The notes under the pieces are model-generated. The model did not search any database. It was not told the DNA's origin and saw nothing but the letters and a program-made list of their open reading frames with translations. Positions 32,501 through 40,250 of a stretch of 64,000 nucleotides of DNA are shown in pieces (within the stretch, counting starts at the first letter, position 1; the number at the start of each line of letters is the position of its first letter). Source of the stretch: Chitinophaga parva (GTDB taxonomy: Bacteria; Bacteroidota; Bacteroidia; Chitinophagales; Chitinophagaceae); the NCBI RefSeq assembly GCF_003071345.1, contig NZ_QCYK01000002.1, forward strand, positions 1,922,001 to 1,986,000, written 5' to 3'. A program made the translations under genes and the position numbers.

Positions 32501-34727
32501 ACTGACCCGCGATCCTGGCGAGAACACAGGTAGCTACACCATTAAACAAGGCACACTGGCATTGAGCAGCAATTATGTTGTTGTGTATAATGGCGACAAC
32601 CTGGTCATCAGCCCCAAAACTATTACCGTAACGGCGGATGCGAAAAACAAGGCGTATGGCGACGCAGATCCTGCATTGACCTATACCAACGCACCTGCGT
32701 TGCTGGGCAGTGATGCCTTCACGGGCAGCCTTACCCGCGCAGCGGGAGAAAATGCAGGTATCTACGCTATCAGCCAGGGGAGCCTGTCTGCAGGTGGTAA
32801 CTACATCATCACTTTCACCGGTAATGACTTTACGATCACTAAAAGGACGGTAAATGTTACGGCCGTGCCCAAGCAGAAAAGCTATGGGGATGCAGACCCT
32901 GCGCTCACCTACACCTTTGCCCCGGCACTGGTCCCCGGCGATGTATTTACCGGCAGCCTTACCCGCGATGCAGGGGAGAATGTAGGCAACTACGCCATTA
33001 ACCTGGGTACACTGTCGCTCAATGGCAACTACAATATTACCTTTACCGGTGCAGACCTCACTATCGGCGCCAAGCAGATCGATGTTACCGCCACCGCGAT
33101 GAGCAAGACCTATGGCGATGCAGACCCGGTGCTGACCTATACGGTAGCCCAGGCCCTCATACCGGGCGATGTCTTTACCGGTACGCTTACCAGGGCCCCG
33201 GGTGAAAACGCCGGTGTGTATCCCATCCTGCAAGGCAGTCTTACCCTGGGCGGCAACTATGTGCTGCACTTCACCAGCGCAGACTTTACCATCAATAAGA
33301 AAACGATCACCATCACAGCGGATGCCGCCAGTAAGATCTATGGTGATGCAGACCCCGTGCTGACGTATACCTTTACCCCGGCCCCGATACCCGGCGACCA
33401 GTTTGTTGGCAGCCTGTCCAGGGCCCCGGGCGAGCATGTGGGCACCTACGCCATCAACCTGGGTACCCTGGCCCTGAATGCCAACTACGACCTGGCCTTC
33501 AACAGTGAAGACCTCACCATTGGTCAGCGAGCCATTACGGTAGCCGCAAAATCTGCCACGAAAATATACGGCGCGGCTGATCCTGTGCTGGGTTATGCAA
33601 TCACCGCAGGTACACTGGTTCCCGGCGATGTATTCACTGGCAGCCTTACCCGCGATGCAGGAGAGAACGTGGGCAACTACACCATCCGCCAGGGTACCCT
33701 TACACCTGGTAATAATTACGCAGTGACCTTTACCGCGAATGTGTTCATCATTACAAAAGCAACACTGGCCATAACCGCCGATGCGCAAACGAAAGTGTAT
33801 GGCACTGCAGACCCGGTGCTTACTTACCAGGCCACGGGCTTCCAGTTTGGAGATGATAACAACCTCTTCACGGGCACCCTCACCCGCGATCCGGGCGAGA
33901 ATACAGGGGTATATGCCATCCTGCAAGGAACTGTATCGGCAGGCAACAACTACGTGCTTGTATACAACGGCAATAACCTTACCATCACCAAAGCGCCCCA
34001 GGCCATCACCTGGGATCAGCAGCTGATCAGCGGTTGCGGTGGCACAACCTCCATCCAGCTGAACGCAACGGCCAGCAGTGGCCTGCCGGTGACCTATACG
34101 GTAACCAATGTGAATGTAGCCACCGTGAGCGGCGACATCCTTATCCCGGTAGCACAGGGTGGCACCATTGTTACGGCTACACAACCCGGCGATGCAAACC
34201 ATGAAGCTGCTGCACCCGTGGACAACAACTTTTCTTACCAGCTTTCCGGCCTGGTAAGGCCGCATTGGGATGATGTGCTGGTGTTTGATAACAGTAGTAA
34301 CAATTATGTACAATGGCAGTGGTACAAAGATGGCAGCATGATCAATGGCGCTACCATGGCCTACTACAGCCAGTCCACTTCCCTGAGCGGCACTTACTAC
34401 GTGGTGGTGAAAGATAAGAATGGCAATACGTCCCAGACCTGTCCTGTAACGCTCACAGCACCGGCTACAGCTACCGGTGGCATCAGGATCCAGCCTAACC
34501 CCGCACCGGCAGGAGCTACCGCTACCATCACGTGCAACTACACGGATGCTGCATTGCAGGGCGCTAAACTGACCATCACCAGCATTACCGGCGGTGTGTT
34601 GAAGGAGATCACGGCAGTACACCCCGTCATGCAGGTAAGCATGCCCAATACCGGTGGCCTGTACATCATCTCCCTGAGACTGAGCAATGGCCAGATCGCA
34701 AGTGTGAACGTAATGATAGCAGACTAA
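29517..34727 (+). CDS. Giant secreted adhesin-like protein: 15 MBG-type repeats, T9SS-like C-terminus
   Basis: A 1736-residue exported protein: signal peptide (1-24); two cadherin-like/Big_9 domains (about 45-140 and 143-240, each with VNDDY and NGVM/QGVMQND); a beta domain (about 243-345); fifteen repeats of about 76 residues (about 349-1492), each with a KTYGDADPALTY-like core and the Gly-Glu pattern PGENVGSYAI; two Ig-like domains; and a C-terminal domain of about 80 residues (IRIQPNPAPAG...) like type IX secretion signals, which direct export and surface attachment. MBG-repeat proteins are presumed stalks or adhesins. Repeats 3 and 4 are nearly identical in DNA. An OmpA-family gene follows 13 bases later. 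Confidence 0.9.
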   Translation: MKKILRLLLLLFAVFWNSASIMAAVPLHALPGGHAELKQRVAPPVAVNDDYSVAKNTVLQVSTANGVMANDLYDVGLVPGVDLIMEQATSPQHGNVLINQDGSFDYIPYPNYVGDDNFNYYIGYSGGPSNTVTVTIHVKQPPVTVNDDYNAIMNTTLTVSLPQGVMQNDIYDAGLVPGQDLIMQQATGAQHGTVTIHGDGTFSYTPNTGYAGDDAFDYYIGYSLGPSNISTVTIHVKKPAVAVETLPAAMTTTYGTASTAAGFHVSGTNLSGNITITAPAHFEVSADGGATFGATATVMATANQVNTTNVLVRLKADADAGTYNEIITVSSQDADAADAIIPASTVNPLSVTVQPDNATKVYGDADPVLTYTVTPALIGADVFSGALTRSPGEDVNSYAISAGSLSLSANYLLTVSPGTFTITARPLTISGTTGQSKTYGDADPVLTYSVSPTLQPGDAFTGALSRDPGENVGSYATTLGTLSAGSNYTLVFVPGNLLVTPKPVTVTADARSKTYGDADPALTYTFSPSPLPGDVFSGSLTRASGEDVGSYAISQGSLSLGTNYVINFTGDNLTIGTKAITVTADARSKTYGDADPALTYTFSPSPLPGDVFSGSLTRAPGEHVGNYAISQGSLSLGSNYVLIFTGNNLAIGAKTINVTADPKTKASGVMDPVLTYTYTPALITGDVFTGTLTRDPGESVGIYPIRLGTLTPGSDYLVNYTGDNLTISAKVITVTATAQSKTYGDADPALTYSFTPALDAGDTFSGTLSRAPGEAVGSYAINQGSLTLPAQYVIAFNSANLSIGQKTIAVTADAQTKTYGDADPALTYTFTPSLVTGDTFTGSLSRAAGENVGNYTINQGTLSLNSNYQLTFTGAGLSITPKAITITADAQAKEYGAADPAFTYTHNPALVDSDAFTGTLTRDPGENVGSYAIRQGTLALGSNYTLSFVTANLNVGVKTITVTAHAQSKTYGDADPALTYTYTPALTGTDAFTGTLTRDPGENTGSYTIKQGTLALSSNYVVVYNGDNLVISPKTITVTADAKNKAYGDADPALTYTNAPALLGSDAFTGSLTRAAGENAGIYAISQGSLSAGGNYIITFTGNDFTITKRTVNVTAVPKQKSYGDADPALTYTFAPALVPGDVFTGSLTRDAGENVGNYAINLGTLSLNGNYNITFTGADLTIGAKQIDVTATAMSKTYGDADPVLTYTVAQALIPGDVFTGTLTRAPGENAGVYPILQGSLTLGGNYVLHFTSADFTINKKTITITADAASKIYGDADPVLTYTFTPAPIPGDQFVGSLSRAPGEHVGTYAINLGTLALNANYDLAFNSEDLTIGQRAITVAAKSATKIYGAADPVLGYAITAGTLVPGDVFTGSLTRDAGENVGNYTIRQGTLTPGNNYAVTFTANVFIITKATLAITADAQTKVYGTADPVLTYQATGFQFGDDNNLFTGTLTRDPGENTGVYAILQGTVSAGNNYVLVYNGNNLTITKAPQAITWDQQLISGCGGTTSIQLNATASSGLPVTYTVTNVNVATVSGDILIPVAQGGTIVTATQPGDANHEAAAPVDNNFSYQLSGLVRPHWDDVLVFDNSSNNYVQWQWYKDGSMINGATMAYYSQSTSLSGTYYVVVKDKNGNTSQTCPVTLTAPATATGGIRIQPNPAPAGATATITCNYTDAALQGAKLTITSITGGVLKEITAVHPVMQVSMPNTGGLYIISLRLSNGQIASVNVMIAD
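30561..33994 (+). repeat. Fifteen tandem 228-bp coding repeats (MBG-type domains)
   Basis: Units of about 228 bp encode 76-residue domains. Most are diverged, but unit 3 (from 31024) and unit 4 (from 31252) share long identical stretches, including the 100-odd bases at 31042-31144 and 31270-31372 with only a few differences. Copy number probably changes by recombination. Confidence 0.92.
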
Positions 34728-34740
34728 TTTTTTAATTACA

Positions 34741-36078
34741 ATGATGATGACCAAAAAGATCATATACCTCGGCATCTGCCTGTCCGTTCTTTGCGCACGG
34801 GCCGGCGCCCAGGAATTTGGAGTGGAAGTGAATGGTGGCATGCAGGGCCTGCACTATGACCAGGGTAAGCTTAAACCCGGTGGCTCACTGGGGCTTAATT
34901 ATACCTTTCCGCTGGGCACCCATTGGGGCCTGCTCACCGGTATACAGGCCGGGTACTACCATGCCAAAGCCACGGTGAAAGACGGCACCCAGTTCTCTTC
35001 CTATATGGTGGATGACCAGGGGTCTGCCTTCCAGTATAAAGTAACGGCCACCGGTTATAAAGAAACCCAGCACTTCCTGGCGGCTGGCATCCCGGTGATG
35101 ATCCAGTACCACACGGAAGGCAATACGCAATGGTACATTGCCGCAGGTGGCAAAGTACTGGTGCCTTTCAGTGGAGAAACAAAAGCCTCCGCACAGCAAC
35201 TGGTACTTTCCGGCTACTACCCGGATGTGAACGTGGAGCTGAAAGACCTGCCCCAGCACGGTTTTGGTACGGTGAATAACTGGCAAAGCAAAACTACCAA
35301 TGACCTGAAGCTGTCTGCCACAGCCAGCCTGGCCACTGGCGTCCGTTTTGAGTTGTCTGAAAAACTGCATCTCTATACCGGATTGTTCATAGATTATGGT
35401 GTGAATGATCTGCGGAAAGACGCACCGCCCACTACCTCCATCGTTACCTACAGCCCTACAGGCATTTCAAACGTACAAGGCACGGGCGTGATGCCCATGA
35501 GTGAGCATACAAAGCTGCTGGCTTATGGTATACAAGTGAGAGTAGGTTTTGGAGGCAATAGCAAAAGACAACACCGGTCCAAACAAGTTGAGGCAACGCC
35601 CGCACCGGCAGCCCCGGTACCGGCATCGCCTCCAGTCCCTGCGCCCACGCCTGCACCAGTGGCCGCCGCACCGGCGCCTGCGCCGGTAACGCCCGCTCCC
35701 GTACCTGCTCCGCCGGCCGCTACGCCCACCATGGCGGAAGCCGCCGTAGTAGCCGCTCCTGTGACCTTTGGTACGCTGGGTAAGATCACTGTTCCTGGAA
35801 GCCTGATCTCCCACCTGGACAGCGTAGCCGCCATCCTGCAGCAATACCCCAACCTGCGGGTAGCTATTGTGGGCCACACCTGCAACATTGGCACCCAAAA
35901 AGAAAACCAGCGTGTAGGCATGGCGCGCGCCAAAGCGGTAGCGCATTACCTGCACAATAAGGGCATTGCAGACAGTCGCATGGACATCAGCACGGTAGGG
36001 GAAAGCGATCCCGCACTGCCCAATACTTCTGAACATAACAGGCGGGTGAACAGGCGGGTAGTGGTGACCATAGAATAA
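34741..36078 (+). CDS. OmpA-family outer-membrane protein with N-terminal beta-barrel
   Basis: A 445-residue protein: signal peptide (about 1-22), beta-barrel (about 23-275) similar to PorT/OMP_b-brl types, a Pro/Ala linker (about 285-330: PAPAAPVPASPPVP-like), then an OmpA peptidoglycan-binding domain (about 345-445) with GHTCNIGTQKENQRVGMARA and the Arg of HNRRVNRRV. The linker ends near the wall, so the protein can anchor the outer membrane. It follows the giant T9SS substrate by 13 bases, the usual arrangement for a secretion or surface-anchoring partner of the SprB/SprF kind; here the partner carries an OmpA domain. Confidence 0.88.
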   Translation: MMMTKKIIYLGICLSVLCARAGAQEFGVEVNGGMQGLHYDQGKLKPGGSLGLNYTFPLGTHWGLLTGIQAGYYHAKATVKDGTQFSSYMVDDQGSAFQYKVTATGYKETQHFLAAGIPVMIQYHTEGNTQWYIAAGGKVLVPFSGETKASAQQLVLSGYYPDVNVELKDLPQHGFGTVNNWQSKTTNDLKLSATASLATGVRFELSEKLHLYTGLFIDYGVNDLRKDAPPTTSIVTYSPTGISNVQGTGVMPMSEHTKLLAYGIQVRVGFGGNSKRQHRSKQVEATPAPAAPVPASPPVPAPTPAPVAAAPAPAPVTPAPVPAPPAATPTMAEAAVVAAPVTFGTLGKITVPGSLISHLDSVAAILQQYPNLRVAIVGHTCNIGTQKENQRVGMARAKAVAHYLHNKGIADSRMDISTVGESDPALPNTSEHNRRVNRRVVVTIE

Positions 36079-36399
36079 AGTAATACACACGTTTAAATTG
36101 TAAAGGGCAAAGCGGGTCATGCACCCGCTTTGCCCTTTTTGGGGACGCACCCGCACACCTATCGACCAGGCATTGCGCCAGCAGGCCGGCGCAGGGCGCC
36201 CTGGCACCAGTCCCGTGCGCATCATTTCCATGCTGCTGGTCATCGTGGCGGTACGGGCTTGGCTCCTCATGCGCAAATGATAGCCGCGCCCCTTGTCCAA
36301 CTCATCCTGTTCTTTGTCCGGTTCAGGGCGAAACAGCTGGACTGGTGGCGTTTCCTGTTGCAATTTTGTGTCATCAATCACAACAAAAACTTACAGATC
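36079..36399. other. Gap with terminator and possible gene remnant
   Basis: After the terminator at 36102-36140, the frame ending at TGA near 36280 reads DQALRQQAGAGRPGT, then SVLLVIVAV-like hydrophobic residues and LLMRK. This could be the tail of a lost membrane protein, but it has no start and is not claimed. The rest is the promoter region of the DoxX-like gene. Confidence 0.3.
36102..36140 (+). terminator. Strong terminator after the OmpA-family gene
   Basis: A perfect 16-bp stem (36102-36117 with 36123-36138, 5-base loop) and a T-run to 36140. It ends the adhesin/OmpA operon. Confidence 0.9.
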
Positions 36400-36804
36400 A
36401 TGACACGGAAAACAACTACTATTATTTACTGGACTGCTACTGTTCTTATTTCCCTCTGGTTTGGCGCAAGTGGCTTCTTTGAGCTTACTGGTAACCCGAT
36501 CGTATGGGGCATTACCCAGCAACTGGGCTATCCTTCCCACTTCATTTATATCCTGGGGGTGGCTAAACTGTCTGGTGTACTGACCCTGCTCATTCCGGGC
36601 AAAGTGCTCCGCCTCAAGGAATGGGTGTATGCAGGCATCTTCTTCGATATTACATTTGCCTTCCTTTCCAAACTGGCAGTTCTTGGCTTTCCTGCCACCA
36701 TTGACGCGATCATAGCGTATGGCATACTGGCTGCATCTTACATTACTTTCCGCAAACTGTATCCTGGTTTAAACGGCCAGTTTTCCCAGGATACTGTTTT
36801 GTAA
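36400..36804 (+). CDS. DoxX-like membrane protein
   Basis: A 134-residue protein with four hydrophobic segments. The N-terminal WTATVLISLWFGASGFFELTG, the central KLSGVLTLLIPG and the C-terminal IAYGILAASYITFRKL fit the DoxX-like family of Bacteroidota. The role is not settled; the family is linked to redox or quinone-associated functions. The ATG at 36400 gives this family layout; the frame upstream is not conserved. Two terminators follow. Confidence 0.82.
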   Translation: MTRKTTTIIYWTATVLISLWFGASGFFELTGNPIVWGITQQLGYPSHFIYILGVAKLSGVLTLLIPGKVLRLKEWVYAGIFFDITFAFLSKLAVLGFPATIDAIIAYGILAASYITFRKLYPGLNGQFSQDTVL

Positions 36805-36831
36805 GGGTTGCATTTTGTAACCCGTGACACA

Positions 36832-36864
36832 GGGCATCTCATATGATTTGAGATGTCCTTTTTT
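36832..36864 (+). terminator. Terminator of the DoxX-like gene
   Basis: A 10-bp stem (36832-36841 with 36849-36858, one G-U pair) followed by six T residues. Confidence 0.8.
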
Positions 36865-36885
36865 ATGAGCTGTTGTGTATGTGAA

Positions 36886-36914
36886 AAGAGCCAGGCAATA
36901 CCTGGTTCTTTTTT
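36886..36914 (+). terminator. Second tandem terminator
   Basis: A 10-bp stem (36886-36895 with 36901-36910, one G-U pair) running into six T residues. It lies only 21 bases after the preceding terminator. Confidence 0.75.
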
Positions 36915-37021
36915 ATTTTGTTCCCGTGCAGTGTAGCTGTGGGGAGCGTTAACCCTGGATAGACATAATGCCGCATACGTACCGGTCATCGATCATCCAG
37001 TTTTCAATTAATGGTTGACAG

Positions 37022-37057
37022 CAAAAGAAACGCTTACACAGGATATGCGTAAGCGTT
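37022..37057 (-). terminator. Terminator of the DUF1223 gene
   Basis: Read on the minus strand, a perfect 9-bp stem (37057-37049 with 37037-37029) is followed by TCTTTTG. It is 63 bases after the DUF1223 stop codon. Confidence 0.7.
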
Positions 37058-37119
37058 CATAAATGCGGGTTGGTCTTGTTAGTTAGCTGTTCAGATGATC
37101 ACATCCACTACGGAATGAA

Positions 37120-37893
37120 TTATTGGAGCGTGGCATGTGCCGCAGCCGTAACAGCGCCGTTACTGTTTTGCTGTACCAAACCGGTAATTTCCCACTCCCG
37201 GGTGTTAAAGCCAGCAGGCAGTTTTACATGTATGTGGCCTGTTTTGTGGCCTTTCAGGTTCATGGTCTCCAGGCCGCGCACCAGCTGTACATGGGGCAGG
37301 ATACGGCCTTCATTTTCGCCACCTTTTACATTGGTGGTAGCACTGCGTTGTACTACGGCTACCAGCAGGTAACAGTTAGATGGATCATTGTCCAGCGCAT
37401 ACTCCAGGTCTGCACCGCCAGGTTTTATTTCACCACTCAGTTGCAGTGTGTTGGCAGCACTGGTGCGGAGTGCTGCGCTCAGGGCGTTGCGCACGGCGCC
37501 GGCATCGGAACCTATGCATTCAGACTGCCCGTTGATGATGAGCTGCGGCGTGTATACCTGGCCGGCAAACTGGCGGCTGTAATCCACCTGGCGTTTTGAA
37601 AATGCCGCATCGCTGTAAGGATCTTTCCACCCGTTGCGGTCCCAGTAGTCCACGTGGTAGGCCAGCACGTAGATAGGCTTACCGGCGGCCTGTGCCTGTA
37701 TGCCGGCCAGCAGTTCTTCTGCCGGCGGACAACTGGAGCACCCCTCCGAAGTGAATAGTTCCAGGACCGCAAAGCTGTTGCCTTTGGGTTCAATGTGTTG
37801 AAGTTTGCGGGAAGCGATGCTGCTGCTGATGAAGGCCGCTGTAACGAGGGCAAAGACGATCAGGGCGCCTGCTACTGTCATATTCATTTTCAT
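37120..37893 (-). CDS. DUF1223 thioredoxin-like exported protein
   Basis: A 257-residue protein with an N-terminal membrane anchor or signal (about 7-28), then the family's thioredoxin-fold motif VLELFTSEGCSSCPPAE (C-SS-C) and AYHVDYWDRNGWKDPYS. DUF1223 proteins are presumed periplasmic redox proteins with unknown partners. The C-terminal half is beta-rich. It stands alone with its own terminator. Confidence 0.88.
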   Translation of the reverse strand: MKMNMTVAGALIVFALVTAAFISSSIASRKLQHIEPKGNSFAVLELFTSEGCSSCPPAEELLAGIQAQAAGKPIYVLAYHVDYWDRNGWKDPYSDAAFSKRQVDYSRQFAGQVYTPQLIINGQSECIGSDAGAVRNALSAALRTSAANTLQLSGEIKPGGADLEYALDNDPSNCYLLVAVVQRSATTNVKGGENEGRILPHVQLVRGLETMNLKGHKTGHIHVKLPAGFNTREWEITGLVQQNSNGAVTAAAHATLQ

Positions 37894-38017
37894 GGCTGCT
37901 GTTTTTGTTGATCATCCAAAAGTACCGCCAGATGGGCCTCCAGGCCAGTGAAAAGGTAGTAAGGCAGCCATTTCAGGCGCTCAACCGGGAAATAAGGTGT
38001 TTAAAGAGAACGTGCAG

Positions 38018-38785
38018 CTAGCGGTTTTCCATCCAGGTGAGAAAGGCGTTGGATTTTTCTTTATTCACCAGCAGTTTTTCCGGTGTTTCAATGGACAGCT
38101 TTACATACAGCTTACGCAGGAAATAAGGCGCTACTTCCTTGATAGCCTTGAAGTTTACCAGGTACTGGCGGTTGAGCCGGAAGAACTGTTTGGCAGATAC
38201 GGCCTGCGTAAGCTGGTCCAGTGATTGGTTGACCGGATATTGCTGCTTGTCAAATGTCATGATCCAGCTGGAGTCATGGCGAATGTAGAAAAAGGCAATG
38301 TCCTCCACGTTGATGGTCTTGTATTTCTGGTTCAGGAATACCAGGAAGCTGGTCTTACCGGCGGGGGCGCCCAGTTTAGCCAGCAGGTCGCTGAGATCCG
38401 GTGTGGGTGCGGCTTTCTGCTGGAAGAAGTTCTTCAGCTCATCCACCTTTTTGAAAGCCGCTGCAATGTCGTCTTTGGAGAAAGGTTTCAGCACGTAGTC
38501 CACCCCGTTACTTTTAAAAGCCCTGAGGGAATATTCGTCAAAGGCGGTACAGAATACCACCGGGCAGGTGATGTCCACTGCCTTAAAGATCTCAAAGCAA
38601 AGCCCGTCCGCCAGTTGTACATCCATGAAAAGAAGGTCTGGCATGGGGCTCCCTGCAAGGGCGGCCACACTGTCTTCCACGCTCTGGTATTGCCCCACGA
38701 TGCGGACTTCCGGGCGCAGCCCTTTGATGATCTTTTCCAGCGATTGCGCTGTTTTGAGTTCGTCCTCAATGATGATGATATTCAT
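38018..38785 (-). CDS. LytTR-family response regulator
   Basis: A 255-residue regulator. Receiver domain (1-120): acidic IIIEDE, phosphorylated Asp in LLFMDVQLADG, conserved Lys in YVLKPF. LytTR DNA-binding domain (about 155-252) with the RLNRQYLVNFKAI core. It overlaps the upstream sensor by 20 bases, so the two are translationally coupled. LytTR proteins bind imperfect direct repeats; I did not find a convincing pair in this window. Confidence 0.94.
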   Translation of the reverse strand: MNIIIIEDELKTAQSLEKIIKGLRPEVRIVGQYQSVEDSVAALAGSPMPDLLFMDVQLADGLCFEIFKAVDITCPVVFCTAFDEYSLRAFKSNGVDYVLKPFSKDDIAAAFKKVDELKNFFQQKAAPTPDLSDLLAKLGAPAGKTSFLVFLNQKYKTINVEDIAFFYIRHDSSWIMTFDKQQYPVNQSLDQLTQAVSAKQFFRLNRQYLVNFKAIKEVAPYFLRKLYVKLSIETPEKLLVNKEKSNAFLTWMENR

Positions 38786-39782
38786 GGATAAGCGGAAGTT
38801 TTACCTGGAAAATTTTTTGGTCGTTGATGATGTCAATGTGTTGCTGCAGCAGGTGGTTGTAGCGCAGGTCAATGTTTTTGAGGCCTACGCCGGTAGAGGC
38901 TTCGCCGGTTTTCAACTGCACCGGGTTCTCTATCACGATGTGGTCGTGCTCTTCGTAAATGCGGATACGCAGCGGCTTCTGGAGGGATACCACATTGTGT
39001 TTAATGCAGTTTTCCACCAGCAGCTGCAGGGTAAAAGGTGGTATGAGCGTGCCCAGCGTCTTTTCTGATAGTTGACTTTCAAAAGCGATACCCTTGTCAA
39101 AGCGGGCCTTTTGCAGGAACAGGTAAGCATGGAGGATCTCCATTTCCTCGCTTACGTGGATGAGGTCCAGCTTGCGGCTTTCCAGCGTATAGCGGTAGAA
39201 GTTAGAAAGCTTCAGGATAAAGTTCACCGCTTCCTCATCCCCGGTTTCTACCATGGCTTTCAGGGTATTGAGACTGTTAAAAAGGAAGTGTGGGTTTACC
39301 TGTTGTTTCAGTAATTCATATTGCGCGCTGAGGTTATCATTCTTGATCTGTTCCAGCTCCATGCTTACCTGCTGGTTCTCGTAGTTCTGCTGCAACAGGT
39401 GCAGGAACATGTAGAACACCAGGTTGATGAGGATACCGCGCACCTCCACCATAAGCATTACCGGGCCAAAATTGATATGCGACAGGATGAGTTGTTGCAC
39501 CCAGGCCAGGCCCAGCATCACGGCCAGGCCAAATAAAAGGCTGCTCAGCAGCTTAGCGTAGGAGATGCTTTGCCTGTGCCGCTGCGCCGGCTGGCGGTTC
39601 AGTATGTAGATATTGAAATACCACATGAGCAGGGAGAAGGTGCTGGTCAGGCCCGCATTTACCGCGGCTTCCGCCAGGTTAAAATGTTGCTCCGCGATCT
39701 GCGGCACCGAGGATAAAAGCCCCAGGAAAATGGAACTGACCCAGATGGTGGCGTGTGATATTTTAAAGCGGGTTTGTTGCAT
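38766..39782 (-). CDS. LytS/YehU-type sensor histidine kinase
   Basis: A 338-residue membrane kinase: four hydrophobic segments in the first 150 residues, a coiled linker (QQNYENQQVSMELEQIKN), the His_kinase box QQVNPHFLFNSLNTLKAM with the phosphoacceptor His, and an ATPase domain with VENCIKHNVV and GVGLKNIDLR. The ATG at 39782 (MQQTRFKIS) is chosen; the frame extends to 39830 with a less typical start. It partners the LytTR regulator immediately downstream. Confidence 0.92.
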   Translation of the reverse strand: MQQTRFKISHATIWVSSIFLGLLSSVPQIAEQHFNLAEAAVNAGLTSTFSLLMWYFNIYILNRQPAQRHRQSISYAKLLSSLLFGLAVMLGLAWVQQLILSHINFGPVMLMVEVRGILINLVFYMFLHLLQQNYENQQVSMELEQIKNDNLSAQYELLKQQVNPHFLFNSLNTLKAMVETGDEEAVNFILKLSNFYRYTLESRKLDLIHVSEEMEILHAYLFLQKARFDKGIAFESQLSEKTLGTLIPPFTLQLLVENCIKHNVVSLQKPLRIRIYEEHDHIVIENPVQLKTGEASTGVGLKNIDLRYNHLLQQHIDIINDQKIFQVKLPLIHEYHHH

Positions 39783-39936
39783 GAAGCAATTAAGTATTGT
39801 GATGGACAAATGTATTGATATTCCCGCCATTTACCGGGCCATTGATGTAAGGACCATACCAGTTTCGTTGCCTGCCTGTGCGATAGCGACGATGGCTGTT
39901 TTCCGTGTCATGGCTGTTTTTTGCACGAAGTTAGAA

Positions 39937-40161
39937 ATGGAGAGCCCCGGAGTCCAGTTCATTTACCGTGAACCGGACATTTTGGGGGCCCAATATTTAA
40001 TAGCGCGGGGCGAAACAGACCTGCCGGTGCAGAACGCAAAGAATATGGCGCAATACCTGCCCAATGCAAAACGGGTGCTCTACCCGGATGCTGCACCCGC
40101 GGCCGTGTTCCAGCGCCCGGGCCTGTTTGTGCCCGCCGCCATCAGCTTTTTAGGGAAATAA
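39937..40161 (+). pseudogene. Remnant of an alpha/beta-hydrolase C-terminus
   Basis: The frame reads YLIARGETDLPVQNAKNMA, QYLPNAKRVLYPDAAP and ends in SFLGK. This resembles the end of TAP-like alpha/beta hydrolases, where G-E/D-x-D-x-(V/T)P carries the acid and NA-GH carries the catalytic His. Here the His position reads DAAP. No nucleophile region lies upstream: that sequence belongs to the divergent kinase start. It is probably a decayed 3' fragment. Confidence 0.45.
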
Positions 40162-40190
40162 AAAAGCCCCGCATGCAGGGCATAAAATAC

Positions 40191-40230
40191 AAAGCGGCCG
40201 TTCTCTTAAATTTTGAGAACGGCCGCTTTT
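40191..40230. terminator. Bidirectional terminator
   Basis: A perfect 15-bp stem (40191-40205 with 40215-40229) with AAA before and TTTTG after. It terminates the minus-strand SusC/SusD operon and any plus-strand transcript across the hydrolase remnant. Confidence 0.88.
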
Positions 40231-40250
40231 GTTAGTATCAGGATTAACAA

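Larger units (their letters stand above)
36805..37119. other. Gap with three terminators
   Basis: It contains two plus-strand hairpins and the minus-strand terminator of the DUF1223 gene. No gene is seen. Between the plus-strand hairpins are only 21 bases. Confidence 0.5.

Noticed and set aside
32328..34841. An 837-codon open frame antisense to the repeat-protein gene
   Set aside because: It runs over the MBG repeats in a frame where the repeated codons lack stops; its composition is repetitive and it lacks any domain. The sense strand has clear domains.
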